Assembly: GCF_041146795.1 (NCBI RefSeq) | Contig: NC_135173.1 | Coordinates: 55,728,865 to 55,792,864 of the forward strand | Length of the DNA: 64,000 bases | Direction: 5' to 3' | From: Maylandia zebra | Lineage: Eukaryota; Chordata; Actinopteri; Cichliformes; Cichlidae | Part shown: positions 1 through 19,384 of the stretch, one piece after another | Position numbering within the stretch: the first letter of the stretch is position 1 | How the letters are laid out: the number at the start of each line of letters is the position of its first letter | Position numbers and translations under genes: made by a program | The notes under the pieces: model-generated | What the model saw: the letters and a program-made list of their open reading frames with translations, nothing else | Told to the model about the DNA's origin: nothing | Databases searched by the model: none

Positions 1-2302
1 GTTCTTCTGCAAACCTTGATTGTAACATGGGGTTATTTGAGTTACTGTTGCCCTCCTGTCAGCTCAGAGCAGTCTGACCATTCTCTTCCGACCTCTGTCA
101 CAGACATTATAGAGGCTGCCACTCCCTGGGTACCAGATTCCTTCTCAGACCCTTCTCTGTAAACCCTAGCAGTGGTTGTGTGAGAAAATCCCCAGTAGTT
201 CAGCAGTTTCTGATATTCTCAGATCCACTCATCTCCCACAATGAGGGCATGTTCAAAATCACTTAAAATCACCATTTTCCCTTCATTCTGAGGCTTATTT
301 TGATCTTGAACTTGGTTGTCCTGACCACATCTGCATGCACTGCGTTGCCTCTCCGGCAGCAAGTTGTAACAAGACTACAAATAATGTTCTCCATCTCAGG
401 CTCCACCTGCTGTATAGCATAGACGCCAACAGCATAAATGTGATCTGTTTTAAGTATCAGCACTTTAATGGGACAACAGACCAAAAAAATTTAATTAAAA
501 TCACAAAGCATGTTACTGGAGCTTTAACAGAACTTGCTTTGGGTTGGAATCATTCTTAGGCACTGCCTACTGTGATGATTTTCGGTTTAATGAAAGGTAG
601 GTCACTGATAAGGCAGCACAGCAAGGTTTTTTTTTCCGATTGTGTTTAAATGACTGGGGTCACAGTAAACAAAATCTAATCCTTAAGAAGTTGCTTCTGT
701 ACCCAAAAACAAACTGTCAGGTGGGGGGAAAACAAAATAAGTTAAGAACTATAAGGTTAAAGGCTTTTCCAGCGTGTCCACCAAGCACGTGAAAGATTGA
801 AATGCTGCACCGCCTCCCAACACGTCCTAGTCATTGTTGCTACTCATTTATGGAATCCACTTCCCCAACCAGGAGAGCAAGCACACTTCCTTAATCATCA
901 TGTTGTCTTTATACAGATTCAGTACAGTTGAACAGACTGTTTTGTTATTTACATAAAACAGACTTCCAAATGAAATCACAAATAAACTGGAATGCAAAAC
1001 AAAACAAACAAAAAAACCCTCTAATGTTTCAAATTTTGTGACAACTTAAGTATTTGTGCAATATTTGTCTGCCTATAAGTAAGATAGAAGTGGCAGTAAT
1101 CCCTGCATTTTATTGGAGATCATCTAATTTAAAAAATAAAAGTTGACAGTTGACAGCCACTTCATGTTTTAGAAAGAAAACAGAAGATTTTGCGCATCAC
1201 ATGATTAGATGGTGTCACTTCAACATTTCTTTATAAGACAAGAGTCCTGAAATGAAACACAAAAAGGCAAAAGCTCTTTTTACAATAACAGCATTTTAAA
1301 TTTGCTCAACAAAAAGAAAAAGAAAAAAAAAGAAAAAAGAAATGGCAGTTCATCTATTAGATTTGTAGCAAAAAAGGGGAAAAAAGAAAAGATGGCATAG
1401 TCCTTTCAGTTTCAGGGGAAGATGACCAGGGTATTGTCTTGTGTGTAAAAGCATCAGTTCATGCACACACGTAAGCACACACACACATTTCTTAATCCGC
1501 AGATGGGATTCTCTGCCCAGTCCTGTCCGGGATAACAAGTGAAGTAGCGCTCAAATTTACTTTGATTTTTTTGTTGTTGTTCTTTTTTTTTGTTTGCATC
1601 CGCATCCTTCCCTCAACCTGCTGGCTCCTTCTACTCAGTGATATCCTACATTTCACAGAATGACTTGACAACACCCTGAGAACTCGCTCGGACTTGTGTT
1701 TTACTTTAGCAACTGGACAGACGGACAGTGACATTGATTCTCCAACTGAAAGAAAACTAAAAAAAAAACCCACAAAACAAAACCCCGTACCCTTATTCAA
1801 GACACATCTTGTAGCTTGTAGCAATTGTGCCAACTATTGAGTTCGTCACCTCTTTCGCCCTGGACGATCGTTGAATATTGGTATAAAATCCTGCCCTTGC
1901 TCTTTGGCTCTTGGGGGCTGAAAACAAACATTAAAGCAGCTGTTTGAATAGAAATCTAATTCAAGAAAAAGGTTCCTTTTAAACTAAACTGTGGCTGAGC
2001 TCAAAATATCGTAGGAGAATTTACATTTGGCCAGTAGTACACCAAACAATAAAATGGGCCCAGGAATGCAAGGTGCATTAGCGATAGCTTTAACTGTGTT
2101 AAAGTGTGACTAATTATCTTTACACTTGCACATTTGGGCGGTGAGTGAAGTTTGGGGCTTGTATGGTTGATAAAATGGCGTACCAGCTTCACTAACAAAG
2201 TAATTTGGTGAGGTGACAGACAGAGCACTTCTACTGCACTCCTTCCCCAGCAGAGTATCATCCTTGTGGCCTCAGAGGCTTAGAGGGAGACGGACGCTGT
2301 GA
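1..2302 (-). other. Probable tia1 3' UTR and downstream flank
   Basis: This stretch follows the tia1 stop codon on the minus strand and contains no recognisable coding exon. It is AT-rich. An AATAAA on the minus strand (TTTATT at about 1108-1113) is one possible poly(A) signal, so the 3' UTR may end near 1090. The true end is not determinable from sequence alone. An A-rich tract lies at about 1315-1340. Short ORFs here show no family motifs. Confidence 0.4.
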
Positions 2303-11661
<9,359 letters not shown>

Positions 11662-11890
11662 TCTGTTTCAGTTGCTGGCCGAAAACAAGTCGCAACCCCG
11701 AGTGCAAATCCACGACTGTCGCGGGCAGCTGCCGGTGACACTGTCAAGTTATTTTATTGCGAACTGGTTTATCGCCGTTGTTAGCTCAAGAGTGAACAAT
11801 GGGCAGCCGACAAAGATGGCGGAGCAACTGGAGGCCGACGCGAGTCCCGCATGCGCAGTAGTTCAGTCCAAAGGCAACTTCTAGACAGGT
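11662..11890 (-). promoter_or_regulatory. tia1 promoter/5' UTR region with YY1- and NRF1-like sites
   Basis: This CpG-containing segment lies directly upstream of the tia1 ATG. It includes AAGATGGCGG at 11813-11822, which fits the YY1 consensus, and CGCATGCGCAG at 11848-11858, which fits the NRF1 palindrome. Both motifs are typical of TATA-less housekeeping promoters, consistent with broad tia1 expression. The transcription start is not determined. Confidence 0.45.
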
Positions 11891-12269
11891 TACAAAATAA
11901 ATAAAATAATAAAGTGTAAATTAGATGACAAAACGCGCATAATTATTACACGAAAACATGTAAAAGCACGTGTAAATGTTTCTTTTCTTCTATAATATAT
12001 GCATTACAAGTAGATCTCTAATCAATAAAATATGTAAAGACCTGTGCGACTTTTAATAACTTCATTCAATCCCGCTGTTTTTTATATTCTCTTTTGTGTA
12101 AAGTAACTACACTTTGGGAAACGTGTATCTGAGAATGTATATTTAAGTTTTGGATTTCTCCTCTTTTCTACATTTGAGAGGCAAATATTAGGACATGCAA
12201 TATATTACAATTTAAATTATGTATACACAGATGGATAAAGCTGATGAGCCATACTACAAACAAATGGGA

Positions 12270-12720
12270 AGAAGTTGTTTAAGCTAGGTTAAGAAAAGAG
12301 GTGACAATCAGTGAGCAGCAGTGGGGTATAGAGGGTGGCAGAGGGTGGTGCAGGACATGCGAGGACAATGAGACAGTGGTGAGGTGTGCAGTATGAATGA
12401 CAGATGGGTTTCCGGTGGGAAGGGAAGAGTTACATCAGGGCTCGCCTCTGACTCCCCTCTTGTTTGCAGTGGTGATGGACAAGTTCACAGATGGGGTTTG
12501 GTAGGACTTGGCATGGACTATGATGTTTGCAGAGGACGCTGAACTGTAGTGAGAGTAGAGAGCATGTGGAAGATAACCTAGAGAGGTGGAGGTATGCCCT
12601 GGAGAGAAAAGTAATGAATAAAGAGAAGAACAGCCAGACTGCTTTGAGCTGATTGGAGGATAGCAGTAAACCAAATAACCAGAGTACAAGCAAGGTATGC
12701 AGAAGAGCGTCTCTGAATTC
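12270..12720 (+). mobile_element. Degraded LINE reverse-transcriptase fragment (RTE/Rex-like)
   Basis: Translation of the plus strand near 12437-12540 gives a broken RT palm region: QGSPLTPLLFAVVMDKF, then a stop, then WTMMFAEDAEL. The last part corresponds to the FADD-type catalytic block, with the first Asp changed to Glu. Stops and frameshifts are frequent, so it is inactive. A different short repeat (agagcgtctctgaattcacaacatg...) abuts it at about 12700-12790. It lies between tia1 and dtwd2. Confidence 0.55.
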
Positions 12721-12789
12721 ACAACATGTTGAACCCTGAAGCACATGGGATATCTGCTGCGACATTCAGATAGTAGGACCAGAATTTGG

Positions 12790-13454
12790 TGTAAACAAAA
12801 GAAAAATTCTACACATATTCCTAAAATGAGATTTGTTTTCCATTTTATTGATAGTTTGTGGCATTGAAAAACTGCAATACTTAAACAGCTTTTTGTAACA
12901 TCCAACAAACATTATTGGCAAGCCTCCAAACACCATTTATAAAGCTATACATTTATACAGTATAGTGCAAGTTTCAGTTGTCACTCTTCTTACCAGTGTG
13001 TTATTTGTCTTTGGTAGGTTTTGTGTTGCTTTCTGTTTATTTTATTATTTTTTGTGGAAATTGAAATTTTGCTTATTAAAAATATCAGTGGAATCAGTCC
13101 TTCCACATGTGACCTGCTGTATAGCCACGTGAATCCAATCACAACAGAACCACCACACGTTTCTAAAAAATTCAAGCTATTGTGATGTAAACAAAGTAAG
13201 AAACCTAATTTATTCTTAACTCTGATGCTTCAAGTACAACATTTATTTGTCAGTAATTTACTTACAATTAATGACAAATACATAAATTATATTTATCAGC
13301 ATATACAAGTGTTTTTACAAAAAACCAAAAAGGAAAAAAGTCCCCTTATGTCTCATCGTTTCCATCCTTGTACTCTGATCGCACAGTCCGACACAGTGCA
13401 AACAGCAGGAGAAGCAGAGCTGACAGGGCCTGTCCTCTCTGCTCTGACATGCCC
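12790..13454 (-). other. Probable dtwd2 3' UTR
   Basis: AT-rich sequence immediately downstream of the dtwd2 stop on the minus strand. AATAAA-type signals on the minus strand occur at about 13036 and 12848. No coding sequence is supported. Confidence 0.4.
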
Positions 13455-16400
13455 TCATCTGGGGCAGATGCTGTGGTCACTGAGGAGTTTCTCCATCCTC
13501 TTTATCTTGCGCTTGTTCTTTGGCATGGGCTTGTCGTACATGCCGTTCTTCAGCAGATGTTCCTTGCTATGATGGATCTGAGCGCCGTGCTGAAGCTGGA
13601 AGGAGCAGAGTGCTTTCAGGGGCTTGAGCAGAACCTGCACACGCACAGATGGGAATGGAAGGAGAACGCGATAAAGAACACCATGCTCTGTGTTTTGACA
13701 TGATTCATGATAATGAACCTACAAAGAATTACTGCCCAGCTTCTCACGCACTCTTATCTCCAAGCTTCATTTTACCATCCTTTTACCCTTTTCATTTAGC
13801 CTACCCACTCATCACCCTTGTTTTAAGAAGGCAGCAGCAAAAAACTCATTTTATTCTAAAGAGCGGAAATGTCCATTTAGCAATGATCTGCTGAACACAG
13901 TCAAGCATTTAGCATTAAAATCTAGATATTTATCTCAGCAGTTGGTAGAGACTAAACACAGAGTTAAAAGTAATGCAAATATTAGATGTAAAAATAATTA
14001 TGATTCTGTATACTACAGATTTTAGATATTTATTATACTACTATATAACCGTTTTGGTATTTTACCTCTTGGATCTCATCATTCCGCTCCAGGATCGACA
14101 GAGCGACAGCGGCACATTCCAGAGTAGACAGACAGATGTTGGAAGGTTGTGTGCGGATCACGTATTGACTTGATAAAGTCCTATTGAGCTGCACCTGGTA
14201 AACCAAAGCAGAAGTGATCAGTAATCACAATGTTGATGTATGAAAAGCAATGAATTTTATGAAAGCTGTAATTCTTAAGGAATGCACCACACTGGCAGTT
14301 TTTCATTTAGGGCTTTCAGCGTTCATCTCTGACAGGTGTGAAGTTTCAAAGTTATGGTTTGTCCATAAACACGTGATCAGAGCTGGAACATCTTCTAATG
14401 TTGGTTGTCAACATTACACACATTCAACTTAGAGGCGGACTGACACAGAATTTATGACACAGATTTATCTGATATCAGATATATGAGCTAATTTTTCCCC
14501 CCTTTCGGACTTCTGTGTTTCATTTACTTGTTTACGTTTTCCCTCACTCTACCTGGATCAACTGATTTGTGTGTTTGTGGCGTTGTATTGACTAATCACG
14601 TTTGTGCACACCTGCATGTTATAGTTCTGTGTCAGTTGGACACACAAATCCAAATTTTCCACCCAATTCAGGCTTTAAGACCCTAGAAAGAAAAAAGGCT
14701 TAGCAACTGAGAGAACAGAGTTTATATTCTCTACAACGTCCTTTAATATGCGCACCTGCTTGGGCAGGTGGAAAAGGCTGTTTTTGAGGAACATGTTTTT
14801 GGCTTGGCTCCATGTGCCGTCTATGATGATGACATTATATTTCGCAGTGCCCACTTCTTGGTATTGCACCAACTCCTCAAGGTTCTCCGATTTAGGTCCT
14901 GGGTACAGAATCAGCGTTCTGCTGTCCCGGCACACCGCAGCCAGCTCCGGGTGCCTGCACAGAAAATAAATGAAGGCAGAAAATAAAAATTTAAATATAA
15001 CACATATTTAACTACGCTCAATTAACGCATACTTACTTTTCCTCATTAAATCTCCTTCCAACTATGACATTGCATTTTCCTTGTGGCAAGCAAGCAGCAA
15101 GTAGAGGAACTGTGCGGAGTACTCGGCTCTCCTGCAAGAGATCGAAACCTTTAGTCTCTCATGTTAACCTTTTATAAAATGTGTGTTCATTACTGTCATG
15201 AAAGCCGCACATTATAGAGTCCACTGTCAGGAGCAAGACAGTAATCTGATTCCAAAGCATTCAAACACACCCGATGGCGATGTCAGGGTGATACACTGAG
15301 AAATGAGACACTGATGTTCTTCTTATTCATCCACTAACTCTCAACACAATATCAGTCTTGGTCTGGTGCAGATGTACATGTATGCATCTTTCTGGATATG
15401 GGTCAATATCAAAACTTGCCTTTAATGGAAATAAGTCAGCAAAACATGCGTGGAAATGGTGCGATGTAGAAATTGTTCTTTCAGATAGTTTGATTAATAA
15501 AATAAGCTATGGTTGTATCAGCTGATACAGGCATCAATGTATATGTTTGCCATTATTATTATTATTATTATTATTATTTATTTTACAGGAAACAGTTTTT
15601 CCAGCAGAGTGGACATCTGTACCATCATGCAGGATTTTAGATTAGCGAGGTAACTTAACTGGGAATTTTCCGTTTTAGTGCAAAGTGCAACTAATGTCAC
15701 TGTTTGTTTTGATAGTAAGATTATTATAGTCCATAATGTTTGTCTCTACAATTAATACTTTTGGGTGTTTATTTTGCTTAAATATTCATCAGCATTTTTA
15801 AACCAAATCAATCTTAAACAGTTACAGTCATCTTAGTGTAAAATTCCCTCTCTCTTTGTTACTTTATCAGCTTTTCTGCTGATTCAATTAAACCCATGTC
15901 CTATAATATATTATTGTATATAGCATTTGTATTCTATTTTATACGATTGTATATAGCATTTTATTTTTAATTTATTTTATTCTACTCTATTGTGTACTGT
16001 ATCTCATAGATATATTATTCCAGTGTTTTTTCTCTAATTTTTCTATGTAACTTTGCACTGTCCACTGCTGTAACAAAACAAATTTCCCCACGCGTAGGAC
16101 TAATAAAGGTTATCTTATCTTATAATAGTTTATTACTTATATCCTATTTTTGTCAGCCAGGTCTCAAAGTGAAACTCATGCAAGATCAACTTGCTAGGCA
16201 AAAAATAACCCATAGAGGCTCAAATCAATGTGCAATACATGCATACAACAATACAGCTAACACTACCACACAACATAAAGTTTAATCTAACAGATTTTTA
16301 TAAACAATAACAGTGACTTTTGGAGGCTTTTGAAAGACATAGATGTATTTTTGAAGCTTCACAAACGCTACATTTAAACAGATCAAGGACTCTGGGTCTT

Positions 16401-16909
16401 AAAACATGACTTTTGACTCACCTCTGCAGGATGCTGCACTACGTACAGACATGTGGAGACCTCCAGAGGTTGTGGTGGAAGAAAAGGACATAGACACACC
16501 TTCTGAGGGCGACTACATGGGAGGAAAGTTGAAGACGTGAGGCTGTGTTTTCCCAGTTACTTCCCAGCCTATAGCCCCCATCTGTGTGTGTTTCAGCTGG
16601 TCTTGAGCTTTTCTGTAACGACACGGATCTGTTCCCTCATTAAAGCATGCCAGCTACGCGAGGAGACGGGAACATTCATACGCCGCCTGGATCAACCAAC
16701 TCGGCTAACTACTAGCATGAGCTGCTCTTTAATTCAACTCACCGGCAACGGAAACATGTCGGTCTTCTCTCGCCAGCCTCCACCGGAAGGGCAGCCAGAT
16801 CCCCAAAAGCGTCAACCAACCCGTCCTCCATCGAGGAGCCGTCGCACATTTCTGGGGCGTTTTGTATCTCTTGAGTGACGGCGGGACACAGACTGGGAGC
16901 GCAGTCCAT
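13455..16909 (-). CDS. dtwd2: tRNA-uridine aminocarboxypropyltransferase DTWD2, complete
   Basis: The six exons are 16909-16743, 16512-16422, 15131-15037, 14954-14756, 14194-14066 and 13634-13455. They join in phase to 861 nt (286 aa), slightly shorter than the remembered human length of about 298. The N-terminal region has a Cys cluster ([13 protein letters not shown]). The core has [25 protein letters not shown] and the signature IIIDGTW (D163, T165, W166), the D-x-T-W motif that names the family. The basic C-terminus ([20 protein letters not shown]) and [13 protein letters not shown] match DTWD2 rather than DTWD1. In this family the enzyme transfers the aminocarboxypropyl group of SAM to uridine in the tRNA D-loop (acp3U20). 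No disruption is seen, and start and stop agree with the family ends. Confidence 0.93.
15132..16421 (-). other. dtwd2 intron 2 with (ATT)n and a retroposon 3' tail
   Basis: The intron holds a short (ATT)n repeat at about 15554-15579. At about 16030-16130 (plus strand) it holds 'ctttgcactgtccactgctgtaacaaaacaaatttcccc...ggactaataaaggttatcttatctta', the type of 3' end I associate with fish non-LTR retroposons. No exon is seen. Confidence 0.5.
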
Positions 16910-19384
16910 TGTGGAGTTAGCAACAAGCTAACCTGTGCGAGTACCCAAACACTGCGCCGTCTTCTGGTGTAGAAGTAGACCGACTAGAGAGAGAAGGCAC
17001 ACGGCGGCGTAATTAAAAGTGTTTCGTAGAGTTCACAGTGCGTACGCTTTATATTTCGGGTATATACCTCGCCTCTACAATGGATGAAAAGAGATGAGTA
17101 CACAATGCACATAACTGCTGGTGGTAGGAAATGTTTATTACAGGAGAGTCCGAGGCTGAATTCGTTTAAACAAAGTGTTTCTCTTCTTTTTCTTTTCCTC
17201 CCATCTCCTTTGGTATGCGTCTATCGCGTAGTATGTTATATACATTTAGAGTTGGATGGCTAAAATAACTTGTTTAATAATCATAACAGACACCTTTTCT
17301 GGCTACGCTTACCTCGTTAGTAAGGTAAGAGTAATGATCTATGGGGCGACTTCACTTGTTGCTACTGCAAGGTTAACCAGTAAAAAGACTAAAGCTAGAT
17401 CGATATTATTAACCAGTATTAGCCATTATCACAGGTATATATGATATTAGCCCAGATGATTTCCCGTATATGCTAACAGAAATTAACACAGAACTTTTTG
17501 ACATCCGGGGTCTCAATACAGATACAGATACTAAAATTAAGACTAGTTCCTTATTTTGTCACATCTATTTATTTATTTTTTGTCATATCCAAGATCAGTG
17601 GTGCAAAGTGAGCTTCACAATAAGCTGTTAACTATTTAGTTTGGAAGTTGTGTGTGACTAAATAATAACCCCATCATTTCCCCCTTTCTCATAAGATTCA
17701 AATATACTCTCAATATGTGTATGTATGCATATAATCCAGACTGCTTTCATGCATCATTGGTAAAAACGCCAATCATGTCAGAAACAGAATACTTTTATAA
17801 TCTCTAAGGACAATATATATATACTGGTATATAAATCGGTATATATTCAGTTTGCCATCATATGCAACAAAGAAAAATAATATATTATTGTTTGAAGAGC
17901 TAAAAAAAAAAAAGAAGCAGCTATTTAAACTTTCATTGTCGAAATTGTGTTTCATTACAATTTTTGCTGTCCTTCTCAGGATGATTACAGATGTTCATAA
18001 TCAGTTCATAGGCATAAATATAACAGCAATCATTTTGTTATACTCGTCGTTGTTTTGTTTTTCATTTTCAGTCAGTTAGCTGTTTGCTGTTCAAAAACTC
18101 AAGTTACCAACATGCACTGACACATCCGTTCTATTTATTGTATTTCTGCGACACAGTTGCTTGTAAGTTGTTAGTACTTCATTAACTCAGGGCTGCCACC
18201 TGTCGGTGTGGAGGAAAAGGGTTATTTTAAAAAGTACGCTGGGTGTCGCCAAAGGCTATTTAATGTAAAAGTAAGGCCGCTTTAATATACTTGGAAACAC
18301 AGCTTTTGCCCCACGGAAGCAAAATAGTTATGTACACTTAGTTGCGTATGCATTTTATTCACACATCGTTTGTCCATTTGAAAATGGATATCTGTGAGTT
18401 TGTTTATAGTTTGACTTTGAAGGTCAGTCGACACAGGGTCACAGCTGAGGCTTCAGAACGCACCTTGGATTCAGACGTAAAGCAACTACTGTACAGTGTA
18501 TCTGTAAGCAATGCAAACATGCAGAATACTGTACACCACAGTGCAAAAATTAAAAAAAACAAACAACCCCAAAAAGTTTCTCTATGTGCATACATTGGGG
18601 AATATTTTGTTCATTTTGAGACAGCTGTGCTAAAGCAGACTAAAACGAGCTACGTTTGGTTAAGTTGGAGATATCTCTTCGATGATGCAGGAGAAATATA
18701 CGTAACTTTTATAAATGCCTTTGAACATTTTTATGATAATTTTTTTTAAAAGCATTTGCAAAATTTTATAACATTTGATGAAGATCTTTAATTACAGATT
18801 ATTTTGACAGGGTGCTAAACATCACACCCCATTTGGCTTAGCGACAGATGCACATTGTCAAGAAGTTTCACGTTCCAAGCACATCCGTGATTAAACAAAG
18901 ATTTGCAGGGTGGATAATTTGTCAGGAATAACCACAGGTAAATAGGCTCATCTGCACGGATCACAGACTCTGTCTTGGATGTTTACAAGCGGTTGTGCGG
19001 AACACAGGCTCCCAGTTTAGATAAGGTGTCGAGTTAATGGCCAGAAGGGCTTATTTATAGCTGAAGATGCACCCTGACACCGTACAGACACCGACACATG
19101 CACGCTTATCCTTTTTATTTGCACATGTGAACCACTCTCATCAATCATGCTATGACTCATGCGCTATTGGCAGACAGTTTGGCTTCACCTGCAGAGACAA
19201 AGGATATATGATCAATCTGAAGGCAAAGGTTTTAGATAAGACTTTGATTATATATGCAAATCTGAGCTTTAAGAATTTATCTTAATTTAATGCACTTTAC
19301 ATTTACTGACATTTTAAGCCCAAATATGGATATTGATCTGTTACAGCACTTAATACCAAGTTTATTGAAAAAGACTGTAGCGCA
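16910..19384. other. Intergenic region between dtwd2 5' end and the cmya5-like stop
   Basis: About 2.5 kb, mostly AT-rich. The first 150 bp serve as the dtwd2 promoter/5' UTR. I looked here on the minus strand for the missing coiled-coil, FN3 and SPRY exons of CMYA5 and saw no supporting ORF. Short plus-strand ORFs (for example 18342-18749) have no family motifs. The 3' UTR of the cmya5-like gene should lie just below 19384. Confidence 0.6.

Noticed and set aside
12430-12908. Minus-strand ORFs of 111-157 aa
   Set aside because: Opposite a plus-strand decayed reverse-transcriptase fragment; no motif on the minus strand.
18342-18749. 135-aa plus-strand ORF between dtwd2 and the cmya5-like gene
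   Set aside because: No domain, AT-rich composition, no splice or family evidence; likely chance.
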